Positions 10,932 to 22,375 of a stretch of 64,000 nt of DNA are shown here, piece after piece (the first letter of the stretch is position 1; each line of letters opens with the position of its first letter). The notes below the pieces were generated by a model that was not told the origin of the DNA, made no database searches, and worked only from the letters and a program-made list of their open reading frames with translations. This DNA is from Kitagawia praeruptora (Eukaryota > Streptophyta > Magnoliopsida > Apiales > Apiaceae), in the NCBI GenBank assembly GCA_037693485.1, contig CM075353.1:9124001-9188000 (forward strand), read 5' to 3'. The position numbers and the translations under genes are program-made.

Positions 10932-13209
10932 TGTTCACAGCTCCATCTACATGCAACTTCCACCAAGGTTGGGGAACTTCCTCAAGAGGGCGTGCCCTCT
11001 TAGGAGGAATTCCAGGTTCCACTAATACAATCGATTTTTCCTCGGTCTCTGAATCAAACTCCAGGATGAAATCCGCTAAAGCCTGACCTTTAATTGTTGT
11101 TCTTGGTGTATATTCCAAATCAAACTGCCCTAATTCGATGGTCCATTTCAACATTCTTCCTGAAGCTTCCGGTTTGTGAAGAATACTCCTCAATGGATAA
11201 GCAGTACGAACCTCGATCTTATGAGCTTGAAAGTAAGGACGAAGTTTTCTTGCCGCCAAGATTAAAGCGTAAACCAACTTTTCCATACTGGTATATCGGG
11301 TCTCTGCATCATGCAAACGTTTGCTCACATAGTAAACCGGAGACTGATGATCAATCTCTTCTCTTACCAATACTGCACTAATGGAGTATTCCGAAACTGC
11401 CAAGTATAATATCAAAGTTTCTCCTTCCACGGGCTTGGCTAAGAGTGGAGGATTCCCCAACTGCTCTTTGATCTTCTGAAAAGCCTTTTCACACTCAGGA
11501 GTCCACACAAAATCTTTGGATGCTCCTTTGATCGCCTTGAAGAATTCTCTGCATCTATCTGAAGATTTTGACACAAAGCGATTTAGCGCTGCAATTCTCC
11601 CAGCCAAACTCTGAACTTGCTTCATAGTAGATGGAGATTTCATTTCAAGTAAGGCTTTAATCTTGGCTCGATTCGCCTCGATCCCACGATGGTTAACAAT
11701 GAATCCCAAGAACTTTCCGGATTCCACTCCAAACACACATTTTTTAGGATTCAACTTCATTCTGAACTTCCTCAATACTCCGAACATCTGCTCCAAATGC
11801 CTTACATGGTCCTCCGCCCTCAGGGATTTGACAAGCATGTCATCCACGTACACTTCCATGGTTTTCCCTATCAGATCTTTAAACATCATGTTCACCAACC
11901 TCTGATAAGTAGCTCCAGCGTTGATCAAACCAAATGGCATTCCAATATAACAGTACAAACCTCTATCCGTGATGAAAGAGGTGTGCTCTTGATCAGGTTC
12001 GTACATGGGAATTTGATTGTAACCCGAATAAGCATCCATGAAACTCAAAAGAGTGTGGCCAGCGGTAGCATCCACCAACTGATCAATTCGAGGGAGAGGA
12101 AAACTATCTTTAGGGCAAGCCTTGTTCAGGTCCGTGAAATCCACACAAGTTCTCCACTTTCCATTAGGCTTCTTGACAAGAACAGGATTAGCCAGCCAAT
12201 CTGGATAATATGATTCCTTGATCAAACCAACATCTAGAAGTCTATCAACTTCATCTTTCAATGCTATAGCTCTTTCTCCACTCACAGGTCGACGTTTCTG
12301 GCGAATTCCTTTCTTGGTGGGATCTATGTTCAAATGATGACACATAATCTTTGGATCGATTCCTACCATATCAGCATGACTCCAAGCAAAGACATCCAGA
12401 TTAGTCAAGAGAAAATTAGTGAGCATTCCTCTCAACTTGGAATTCAACTGAGATCCGACTTTCAAAACCTTACTCGAATCCTTTTCATCCACCATAATTG
12501 AAATAGTATCCTCTGCAGGACCAGTCTTTTCCACAGGTTGTGGTGTTCTCGGATCAAGATCAAAATCAAAACTTCGGGGATCCTCGATTGGCGTTGCACC
12601 CTTGGAGGGCGCGTCCTCTTTAAGAGGGAAGTCTTCCTCAACAAGGGTATGCAACAAACCTTCAAGTAACATTCGCCTTCCTTCGACCTGCTCCCCTATG
12701 ATATTAACTGAAATTACCTCCGAATCTTCTTCAATTTCTTCTAGAATTCCATCTTGAAGATCATCAAGTACTGGAATTCTCTCCTCATGGGACGCCTTGT
12801 AGCAAGGCGTTTCCTCCTTTGGCTCTTGAACAAGATAATGGACTTTCATTTCTCCAAGAGCAATACTCATAACTCCAGAACTACTTTCACTGAGGGCGCG
12901 CCCTCCATCCTGCTGTCTCCTGAACCCTTTAATTGCCTTATGATAACAGTCTCTCGAGTCATGCTGGGATCCTCGAATTGATCCCACACCATTTGGCGTA
13001 GGAAACTTCATTGCAAGATGATAGATGGAGGTCACAACCTTCATTTCTTTCAACAAGGGTCGTCCTACCAAAGCATTGTGTGATGATTCCACATTCAAAA
13101 TCATGAAATCCATCATTTGTGTCACAGAAAGAGTTCCTTCCCCAAGAGTTACTGGTAGCTTGATGGCGCCCATGGCTTTTACAGATTCGCCCAAAAACCA
13201 TAGATCCAT
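10894..13209 (-). pseudogene. Tat-1 pol: protease C-terminal half, reverse transcriptase, RNase H
   Basis: The open block of about 770 codons runs from the second half of the protease (ALVGRPLLKEMK) through a variable linker containing motif copies (GGRALSE at about 12894, DAPSKGA at about 12607) into RT: WRTCVDFTDLNKACPKDSFP, GYNQIPMYEPDQEHTSF, MPFGLINAGATYQRLVN and the catalytic YVDDML. RNase H follows (YLAVSEYSISAVLVREE, YYVSKRL, LADFILEFDS), and the frame ends at the start of the second RNase H. It is out of frame with gag: one T appears to be lost from a T run (13193-13197) inside the protease. Tat-2 has gag and pol in one frame, supporting loss here rather than programmed frameshifting. 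Confidence 0.9.
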
Positions 13210-15929
13210 CCATTGTCTTGAATCATATCCTTATCTAGGAGTCCAAGCTTTTTGTAAGTGCTGTAATATAGAATATTCACCGAACTTCCATTATCAACGA
13301 AAACCCGATGCACATTCTTCGAACCAATCTGAATCGCTACCACCAAAGCATCATTGTGAGGATGGTGTACCCACCTAGCTTCTTCTTCGGTGAAAGTGAT
13401 ATCGGCACATTCTCCCTTGAACAATTTGGGTGGCCTCAACTCCAAGTTATTTACATTCGTAAGAGGTCGGTATCTTGCTTCCCTAGCGTACCTCTCCATA
13501 GCATGATTATTGTCACCTCCCAAATGATGTCCGCCAAAGATGGTATGAATAATTCCTTCCTTGACAAACTTTTTCTCTTCAGGCTTACCCTCACCATGGA
13601 GGGCGCGCCCTCCATCTCTCTTATCAGGATTCTCCTTATACTTCTTTACCTCTCTGACAATCCACTCAGTCAAGTATCCTTCCTTGATCAGATCTTCGAT
13701 CTCATCTTTCAACTGACGACATTCATGAGTATTGTGCCCCGAAGACTCATGGAATTCACAGTACTTCCTCTTGTCTTTGCTTTGCCAAGAAGAGAGAGGC
13801 TCTGGCTTCCTGAAGAATCCTTTATTTTTGTTTACTTCGAAGATATGTTCAATGGAGGCTGCCAGGGGAGTATAATTACCCGGCCTTTGATCGTAGGTGT
13901 AAGTATCCGGGGGACCCCAATTTCCTCCAGAATTAGCTAAATTCACTCGATTAGCGCTAGTCGCTATACGACGTGTTGGGCTAGATGTCCTGTCCTTCCT
14001 CTTGTTAGTCTTTCCCTTAACACCACTTTGAGAATCTGATTTTCGATTGTCTGCTAAGGATTGCTCTACGATCTTGAAAGACTCAGCTTGTGCAAACACA
14101 TCGGCCAGAGTAGGTGGATCTCGCCCTTGAAGATGCTTCCAGAAATCAGTTCCTACTGACAATCCAGCTATTAAAAAACTCTTGAGCGTTTCATCAATCG
14201 CTCCTCTCACCAAAGTAGACTCCGAGTTAAATCTTTTGAAATAAGATTGCAAACTTTCTCCCTCCCTTTGCTTGATATTAGCCAAGGTTGTGACTGGAGG
14301 GGCATACTTCACTGCCGCTTGAAATTTAGTCAAAAACAAATTCCTCATTACGTGCCAAGATGTAATCACTCCCGGACCGAGTTTCTGAAACCATTGTTGA
14401 GCACCTTCCCTGAAAGTCGCAGCCAGCAACCGACATCTAGCTAATTCTGCCATTTGATATACATCCATCTCAATATCAAAGCGTCCGAGGAATTCCACAG
14501 GGTCTGCGTTTCCATGAAAGCGCAGATCATTTGTCATTGATCTATACCCTGTAGGAAGCTGTGCCTCCCTTACTTCAGTTGAAAAGGGAGAGGATGTTTG
14601 TGCCGTAGCGGATATTCTTCCTCCATCCAAATGGGCCAAAAGCTTCTTTAAATCATCCACATTGAGTGTTCCCACTCCGGGAATATTCTGGATATTCGGT
14701 TGTGCTGCAATATTATTACCCCCCGAGGGTGGAGGTGGAGGTGGAGCCGCTGTCTCCACACCTCCTTGATTCCCTGCTTGTGGCTGAACCACAGCATCCT
14801 CTTGAGTTTGAGTTTGTGTTTGCTGACCTTCCGGATTTCCATGAGGTTGCGGATTCCCCTGAGAATTTCTCTGATATTGTTCTCCTGAGTGAAGGCGCGT
14901 CCTCGACCTAGACTCATCAGAAGTACTTGGAATTTGATGAATACGGGGAGATCTTCTACCTGAGGGCGCGCCCTGATGATGGGGGCGCCCATCTCCTTGA
15001 TACCAATCCCTTCTTTTATCACCGTTATCACGGTTTCCTCTTGCTCCAGTGTTGTCGTGATGAGGAGTTTGTTTAGATCCAAGGGGCCGCGACCTGTTGT
15101 GAACAGGGGGCGCGCGCTGTGGATTACTATTGCGAGCAAGAGATCGCTCATGTCCAAGGGGCCTCGACCTGTTGTCAGGGGGCGCGCGCTGTGGATCATG
15201 ACTCTGCGTAAGGGCTCGCTCATGTCCAAGGGGCCTCGACCTGTTGTCAGGGGGCGCGCGCTGTGGATCACGGGGCCGCGATTCAAAATATTTGCTTTTC
15301 TTCTGTTGCTCAAGGAGTACCATCCTCAAATCGTCATCATTAAGCCTTATTCCAAGGCGTTCCTTCAAGCTGGCATAATCTTTCCTTTCTCTAGCTATCT
15401 GCTCCTCATCCCTTTGAATTTCACCAGGAGTGCGTCCCGAATGATGAGGATGAGGGCGCGCCCTCTCTTGGGGATTTGACAACCTGCGCTCAGAATTATC
15501 TTCACTAGGATATTCAACAATCGGATCAGAATAATCTAACCTTCTAGGAGTGACCAGCTGAAATCTCCTTTCCTGATCTTCCTCCCTCCAGGAATCTTCT
15601 TCAATCTGAGGGGATTTGCCTGATCGGTGATGATTTCGCGGGACACTCCGAGATTTTCTCCTAGATTCTTGCACTTCCTCCACAGAACTCAACCTGGCTC
15701 CGAAACTATTTATGGCATCTCCCATACGATACAACTGTTCCATTAATGCCGCGTTACTGATAAGAACGGGCGGCTGGCCACCGCCGGCGACTGGAGTTCC
15801 ATGGTGGTGTGGGGGAACAGGGATTTCCTCCGGAACATAAGCTTCGTGACGAGCTTGGTTACCCCCCAAGCTATCTTCAGAATCGTTATAATCTTCTTCA
15901 TGAGAACCTCTGCGTTGATTGTGAGACAT
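13179..15929 (-). pseudogene. Tat-1 gag and N-terminal half of protease
   Basis: The ATG at 15929 lies 51-54 bases after the primer site, as in Tat-2. The order is a charged, disordered N-terminus; three 24-residue tandem repeats (PQRAPPDNRSRPLGHER type, about residues 220-300); a P/Q-rich linker; the retrotransposon Gag domain from about residue 465 (LRFHGNADPVEFLGRFDIEM, AQQWFQKL, LFLTKFQAA); a zinc knuckle of C-x2-H-x4-H-x4-C form (CEFHESSGHNTHEC); and the protease active site near residue 879, DNGSS where many elements have DTGS. The frame then breaks after YGF at 13193-13197. Gag forms the particle and packages RNA; protease would mature the polyprotein. Confidence 0.9.
15070..15285 (-). 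repeat. 72-bp tandem repeat in Tat-1 gag (three copies)
   Basis: GGGGGCGCGCGCTGTGGAT begins near 15106, 15178 and 15250, exactly 72 bases apart. Each unit encodes 24 residues (DPQRAPPDNRSRPLGHER plus six). Each carries a longer relative of the element's GC palindrome. Tat-2 has no counterpart. Confidence 0.85.
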
Positions 15930-15963
15930 CTTTTCCTCCTAAGATGAAGATCTTGATTGGCTG

Positions 15964-15980
15964 CCCTCCTTCTAGCGCCA
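15964..15980 (-). other. Primer binding site of Tat-1
   Basis: The minus strand reads TGGCGCTAGAAGGAGGG, three bases inside the 5' LTR; it begins with the obligatory TGG that pairs with a tRNA CCA end. Tat-2 has the identical 17 bases at 59571-59587. I did not identify the tRNA with certainty. Confidence 0.8.
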
Positions 15981-15983
15981 ATT

Positions 15984-16976
15984 TGTTGACGGAAGAATTT
16001 GGGAACAACAAATTTTCGGGTACGTCACCGGAAACAAGATCTGTAGCAGCGGTTCTTCGTCGGAAAAAAGTGATTGTGTGGGTGGCTGTAAGTAAGTGGT
16101 GGCTGAGATTGATTTAAGGTTCGTAAGGGTTGCCCGTGAGCTCTCAACTTTCGACCCCCTCAATCAGCCTACGTACCCCGGTATTTATAGGGGATCAAGC
16201 CATACGTAGTTCTTGGAGAACAAGAAACCCAAATGGGCTTGGATATCGAACCAGCTTCCGGAATGTTCTACTATGAGGCCTAACCACAAAAGGCCCAAGG
16301 CTCATCCAAGATCTCAAGACTTCACAGATAAGGAAACTTCCCCCGTCGAGGACTAGTCCTATCCGCTACCAGCTATTTCTTGATTTCAAGGATGCAGGTA
16401 TAGCCGTGGTTTACCCCAAGTGCAGAACGCATCCCTGTCCCCCGAATGAGAAGCACCCACCAGATAGCAGGACAGGTGATCCAGAGCTTTTGGGTGCAAA
16501 GTGCAGGATTACTCCAAAGTTCCCCAATGAGGGCGCGCCCATTGGCTACAGGAACAGAGCTCCCAAAGCACACACCAAAAAGTCCCCATCTTTCCACCTT
16601 AGGGCGCTCCCTTAGTGTCTAAGAAGGGTCCTTATATCCAGGCAAACCCCTGGAGGCCTTCTGCGACGGACATCCCCCTCCTGAGATACGACAGGAGGGA
16701 ATTCTTCAACTTCTGGAATTCCAACTTGAGTGGAATTCACACTTGAGTGGAATCCTAGGAGAGATTTCTTCAATGTCTTCTCAGAAAATTAACTTGAATA
16801 GATTTGTCACCATGTTTTAGTATTTAGGGCGCGCCCTCTTCGTAGAAAAAGATAGGGCGCGGCCTGACTTCTCTATTACCTGCCAAAACCCTAATTAATC
16901 CTAAAATTCCCCAAATTGAATCCATATTTGACCCGAATCCATCTCGAAATACCCGAACCGAATTTTGGCTATAACA
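15984..16976 (-). repeat. 5' LTR of Tat-1
   Basis: 993 bp, about 99% identical to the 3' LTR by hand count (differences for example g/a at the 11th base, t/a in TTCGTA(T/A)GGG, ca/cg in the CATAC(A/G)TAG stretch). Exact GGGCGCGCCC occurs at 16531-16540 and 16827-16836. Confidence 0.93.
16182..16189 (-). promoter_or_regulatory. TATA box of the Tat-1 5' LTR
   Basis: The minus strand reads CCTATAAATACCGGGGTACGTAGG. Tat-2 has CCTATAAATACAAGGGTACGTAGG at 59356, so TATA box and downstream GGGTACGTAGG are conserved between two otherwise diverged LTRs and probably form the core promoter and start region. Confidence 0.75.
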
Positions 16977-17114
16977 AGTAGCTAAATTCATCTCCAACAG
17001 TATGCCTTAAATTTAATATTTTACTATTAAAATCACCTTCATCATTAAAATACAATATATAATAGAGAGAGAAAGAGTGTGTTTGTAATAATTTATTACA
17101 AAAAATGAGTTCGG

Positions 17115-17155
<41 letters not shown>

Positions 17156-17312
17156 TTAGGACAACCTTAGGGAAGACTTAAAAATAAGGATTGAAGAGAG
17201 TGTCCTAGTGATTTAAGGCATCACTAAGACATTGTTGGAGCATTATTTTTTGTCAATTGCCTTAAATTTGAACTTAAGACACCTTTTAGGGCATCTCTTG
17301 GACTTGCTCTAA

Positions 17313-19896
17313 CATCATGCATGCTGATTATGCTGATATCACATTAATGTTATGAACATTAATAATGTTAGGAGTACATGCAAATCTTCTACACCATTTT
17401 AGGTATGCCATTCCATATTTCATTTTAGATGGTTATTTTTGATTGGATGATTGGTGTAAATGCAGTGAGTCCCATTTATATTAATTAGAAGTGAGTCAAT
17501 AAAAAACAACCAACTGAAGTGAAATATGAAATGGTTAGAGGATTTGAACTCGAATGTTAGCATGTATTACGCGACAAATTCTATTATCAAAAGTAACTAG
17601 TATTACTATTTGGAATCGGAGGGACCGGAAGAAGTAACTTTGTGCTTCTGTTTTTTTTTTTTTTAATGTTCATTTGGATATGATCAAAATATTGAATATG
17701 CTTAAAAGACTGGATGATTCGGGAGTTTGCAAGTGGATGTATGGGGTTCAAGAAGAATCCATGGTTTGAAGAAAACCAATGGCCTGCCTATGAGATGCCA
17801 TGTGAAAAACATTAAATTCAAACACAACAATCACAACAATCCCCAGATGTGTAGTAGGCCCCTACTAAGTTTGTACATAGTAGCTCATTGCTCGGTGTTA
17901 TGTATGTTTGTATTAAGGGATTAGGTCGGTGTTATGTATGTTTGTATTAAGGGATAGGTCAGGAACAAACGTTTGTCACGGAAATTTTGGTGTGAAAATA
18001 GGGAGGTTTCATCTCTCTACATACCGTAAAAACTTTTTACAATATAATTTGTTGGTAAAAATTTTTTTGCTGGTGATCCCCGACCTTATATTAATGTCTT
18101 GTTTTTCTAAATTTATAAAACCAGAGTTTATAAGTTTGGTTGTTAGGATATTACTTTAAGAAAACAAGATCCTCCATGTGAGAAAACAGTTCTAAAATCT
18201 AAAAAGTTGTAGGACAAAGCAATAAAAAATGATAGCACAATGAGAACATTGACATTGTGTAATGTGATGCTTCAAGTTGAAATTATAATTATCTAGTAAA
18301 TGTAGAAGTTAAGGGAGTTAATGATGACAAGTGGTTGGCTTAATCCTTCATTGCCAGAAACAGACATTAGTGCCAAATTAAGATAATCGGCAGCAGCCAA
18401 ACATGTTAATAATCTAGATCAATATTTATCCACATATGTACATAATTATTTTTTGCTTAGTGTCAACATAGTACTTGAATAACTATTGAATGTGAAGCAA
18501 AATGTCTTGTTATATCAGATACTCTAATATTCACTATTTGTCTATTTATGCAAACAGATCATTAACCACCTTAGTTAGCACTTAGCTCTGAAGTTCTTAA
18601 TGGCTTTTGGTGATCAATCATAAGGCTTTACTTCTGAAGTGTTAAAAGATTAGTTAACAATAAAATTGAACCAATCCAAAGACCTCTTAATCTAGCGGTA
18701 TCTCCCTCGCTTTCTTTACGGGAAAGCCATATGATAAGAAACCAGAAACGTGATCAAACAATCACACGGAAGACCTACTATAACGATTATAAAAACTCTC
18801 GAATGTATCCAGAAATTTACTATCAAGTACCCTAACCTCTCCCATTGATCAATTAAACATCCGCACAACAGTCATCTTATGTAGCTTCACATGCGTCTGA
18901 GATCACATTTTATGAATCACACCCCTTACCAAATTGCATATACTGATATACACTTATTATTACGACGGAAATGTCATATGTAACTAACGGAGGATAATAA
19001 TCGAATTGTGAGCCACAATCACATAAGATAGAGAGTGGTTTCAGGTTTGAAGCCATTGCATGTAGCACTAGTAGACAAGAATCCACATGCTCTGAGTCTG
19101 AAAGGGATGATTGCAAAGATCTACAAATATTCATGGTCAAGAACATAAACATTGTGTAATGAGATGCTTCAAGTTCAGCAACCCCACATGCTACGGCCAT
19201 ACTATGTCTTTAATTTTTTGGTAATTTGGAATGTGTCGTTTTCGCAATGTGTATTAACATTTGACTCTCATATTCTAGACCATGTAGGAAGACAACTTCT
19301 TGATAAACATTACAATGGCTTAGCCAATCAAGATATGATTTATGTTGCTTCTTGCAGAATTGAATCTAAATTTGTTCATGGACAATCTGTTTGGCAAACT
19401 TGAAAACCTTGTTTGTTGTAGATAAGGCTGGTTTGTACCTAGTTTGATGTGCTATTAATCTTTAATTTCTTGAGTGCTTGGAATTTGCAATGAGTTTTAG
19501 GATATTCAACTACAATAATTCATACTATTGTATTTATAGAGATGTTGCATAATTAGTTTTGAAGATTCTTAAAATGCTATATATGCATTGCATATTTGTA
19601 TCAATCATTATAATTGAGTGGCTAATATTTTTAATCACCAATTATCAAGAATATTCATATTAGGCCCTAATCATCAGATAAGAAAGTCACTATTTGCTTA
19701 GACATATTGTTGATCAGTTCTCAATAATGTCATTTGTGTTAGGCAAGGAGAGTGACAAAGAAGCTCACAGAATCCACACCTGGATAGTTGTTCTTCTTCT
19801 TGGCCCTGCAGGGCCACCCATTGATGAACTTTTCCTGTCCATTCAGTTTGTCACCTAAGATTTTTGCTTGGCAGTTGTCTAATTACTGCAACAATC
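17313..19896. other. Gene-free stretch, no element resolved
   Basis: AT-rich, with short open frames on both strands (for example 18910-19200 minus, 19152-19403 plus) that match nothing I recognise. A near-duplicated phrase (TCGGTGTTATGTATGTTTGTATTAAGGGAT, two adjacent copies at about 17892-17955) is the only repeat I noticed. Confidence 0.4.
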
Positions 19897-20125
19897 GGTT
19901 CGAATAATTTAATTAAGGGTTTGTCTAGTGTATGCTCAAGGGCACATGCTAAGAATTCGTGTTTGATGAGTTGTCAAATTTTAATTGGTGGATATTTATG
20001 TCAATGCAAGAACCCATCATTATTAATGAAATTTCCACCAATCAAAATTTGACAACTAAGCTAGCATTCTTAGCATGTGCCCTTGGGCACACACTAGAAA
20101 ATTCATTTAATTAATTGCTCGAACC
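19897..20125. repeat. Foldback (inverted-repeat) element
   Basis: The left arm from GGTTCGAATAATTTAATTAA pairs with the right arm ending in TTAATTAATTGCTCGAACC. Inner parts TGCTCAAGGGCACATGCTAAGAAT and ATTCTTAGCATGTGCCCTTG, and TTGTCAAATTTTAATTGGTGG with its complement, also pair. Arms are about 95 bp with a short loop. It is a likely MITE with no coding capacity. Confidence 0.65.
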
Positions 20126-20509
20126 CCGTTTTCATGCAATTCAATCAAAGAAGAGTCTTCCAGTATCTCTCGGAACATGTTTCCTATGTAACACATTGGG
20201 TACGTTCACTTTGGTTTTGTCTGGATTCTGATAATCTGTTAGAATGCGAACCTTAAATCTGTATTGTCCGTAAACACATCATGATAATAAAAAAAATCCA
20301 TTTTTCGGTGGTGAAAATACCAGAGGTATCAAATATAATGGATCCCTTGCATCATTCATACCATATCATTTTATAACTATTTTTTATATACAATTTTACA
20401 CTTTTAGCATTACTCTTTCCGTAAACTAAGTGCAACAAAAACATAAATCTCCGAAGAGATGACCACAGAGAATCACGAATACGAGTATTATGAGTAATCT
20501 GATAATTAA

Positions 20510-20899
20510 GAGCATCTTGAGCATCTTCAATAGTATTAGTTAAAAATGGTTGGCTAAATCAGATAAAATATCGATTATGTAAAATTTGTCGAATCTTGTG
20601 CTCCAATGGTATATTGGTTATAATATTGTATATATTGTAAATATAGTATGTTATTATTATTTCAGGTTATTATTAATAGAATCTATTTTTTTAAGGTAAT
20701 AGATCATGTAAAATCTTCTTTACAAGTCTCTAGAGGTTGGCCAAATATAGCCAACAAATATAGCCAACGAAAAGTGATTATCTAAATTTTTTTACTAACT
20801 CTATTGGAGTGATATTTTTTTTACATAATTTCAATAAAATTTATTTATGGTAATATATCTGTGATTTTAGCTAAGGGATATTCTACATTGAAGATGCTG
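20510..20899. mobile_element. Tourist-like MITE with TAA target duplication
   Basis: GAGCATCTT...CTTCAAT at the left and ATTGAAGATGCTG at the right, flanked by TAA at 20507-20509 and 20900-20902. About 390 bp, AT-rich, non-coding. The end sequence and TSD resemble those of the MITE that received Tat-1. Confidence 0.65.
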
Positions 20900-21074
20900 T
20901 AAGTATGTACAATGCATGTGTATATAAATTCCAAGTGATCAAGTAAAGGAGATCAGTGTATTATCTGATTACTAAAGACCAGTCAAAGATTTGAAATCTT
21001 AAATTATGAAAAATTAACATTTGTTTATGGACTAGAAAGTTTATATACTTATTTGAGAGTAACTTAACCACACC

Positions 21075-21345
21075 CATGTAAAAATCGGTAATCGGTATAA
21101 ATCGGTTGAGGTATCGATTTAAGATTAATCGGGTAATCGAGGATTAATCGGAATGATTAATCGGAGTATTAATGGGATATTATAATAATATTTAATATAT
21201 TAGTCTAATTTATAATTAAACATATCATTTTAATTAAATTCACAGGATTAATCGGATTTTAAAAATCGAATCGATTGGTTACCTTATAGAGGATTAATCG
21301 GGAATTAATCGGTTAAATCGGGGATTTTTAGAACCATGACCACAC
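21075..21345. repeat. Cluster of GATTAATCGG-type short repeats
   Basis: About ten copies of (G)ATTAATCGG and TAAATCGG variants occur in about 270 bp. No inverted ends are obvious. It is a low-complexity repeat of unknown origin. The surrounding 20.9-22.37 kb holds nothing else I can name, apart from the palindrome GCCCCTGCGGGGC at 21703-21715. Confidence 0.5.
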
Positions 21346-22375
21346 CCCTAAACAAGGTTAACTACAATAAATTAGTTTGCAAAGTCAAAATGAATAAGTA
21401 ATCCATGTTAACCGAAAGTAACTGTCAAATCTCCATCAACTCCAAAGAAAAAAAAATCGAATCCTAATTAGCAGCATGCCTCCAAGTCTCCAACTGTTCA
21501 ACTAGAAACTTTTTTATTTTTGGAAAATGATAAAGGTATAAATTAAATCCCAAAATGGTTATCAAATGATAGATGTCATAATTTAATTAGTGTTTCTTAA
21601 TATTTATAATATTTATTTGGGTAAGGGGAATCTAAAGGCACCTTTAGGAAAATAATCTAAAGTTAACCTATGAAATGAAGACACATAAGCAAAATTATTA
21701 ATGCCCCTGCGGGGCCCTTTTAAATAACATGTACAAATTAATCAAAAATACTTGATTTTAGTTTAGTAACTTTAGGAAATTATCTAAAGTTAACTTTAGA
21801 TTCTTTTTTCCCTATTTAATAAGACAAATTCCCATACATTCACATTAATAAGTTAATAAAATTTTTCCATACTGACACGTCTCATTCACTAACAAATTTT
21901 CATATTCAATTTAATACCGATAACATTACTCTTTATTTTAACCCCTGACAGGCTGACACTAAGAACTATTAGAGAGCATGAAATCTATAATCTAGAGATC
22001 AACTTCTTTCTTTCAAAAAAAAAAAACTTCTTAACATAAATTTAGTCATATTTTGATAAATTTACATTGTTTTTATTTCGTTTTTTTGGGGTACTAAATC
22101 TTACATTTGCAAAATTTATATTCTTGAACTTAGGATTGCAGATTGCTCTTCAAATTAAACCAATTTAATTGGCAAGTCTAATTTTTAACTAATAATTTTA
22201 AGTTTAATTTTTTTTTAATCGAGTTGAGTTTTATTAAACTAAGTTATTCGAGTTCGACTTGTATGCTTAACGGGTCAAACATGCTGATTAGAATGCTTTG
22301 TTAGCTTACTCTTTCAGTCCCATTATTTAGGGTTAAACTGTTCATTCTCCAATGTATTTTAAATTTGGGAGATGG

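Larger units (their letters stand above)
5614..16976 (-). mobile_element. Complete Ty3/gypsy Tat-lineage LTR retrotransposon (Tat-1)
   Basis: Both LTRs are 993 bp, with TG...CA ends and a perfect 5-bp target duplication AGTAG (5609-5613 and 16977-16981). In the sense direction (minus strand) the order is 5' LTR, primer site, gag, protease, RT, RNase H, second (archaeal-type) RNase H, integrase, non-coding spacer with a convergent antisense ORF, polypurine tract, 3' LTR. A second RNase H after the first, no chromodomain, and an extra ORF between integrase and 3' LTR mark the Tat lineage (Grande/Retand/Ogre relatives). By my hand count the LTRs differ at about 9 positions (about 0.9%), so the insertion is recent. 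Even so, the polyprotein carries two frameshifts and two stops. The palindrome GGGCGCGCCC recurs throughout. Confidence 0.93.
5534..17309. mobile_element. Tourist-like (PIF/Harbinger-type) MITE, split by the Tat-1 retrotransposon
   Basis: The terminal inverted repeats are GAGCAAGTCCAA (from 5534) and TTGGACTTGCTC (ending 17309), flanked by TAA at 5531-5533 and 17310-17312. Removing Tat-1 and one copy of its AGTAG duplication leaves about 400 bp. A 3-bp TAA target duplication is characteristic of PIF/Harbinger elements. A related MITE lies at 41369-41667. A poly-A run of about 30-35 bases (near 17120-17151) lies in the right half. Confidence 0.75.

Noticed and set aside
10894..13209. Programmed frameshift between gag and pol in Tat-1
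   Set aside because: Tat-2 has gag and pol in one frame and the Tat-1 shift falls inside the protease domain at a homopolymer, so it is a lesion.
14648..15479. Long open frames on both strands inside Tat-1 gag (14648-15313 minus, 14976-15479 plus)
   Set aside because: They are shadows of the gag frame in its GC-rich tandem-repeat region; only the 13179-15929 frame has Gag, knuckle and protease motifs.
5614..16976. GGCGCGCC as an AscI linker or vector artefact
   Set aside because: The repeated word is longer (10 bases), has many natural-looking variants, sits in different contexts, and is embedded in open reading frames of a complete retrotransposon.
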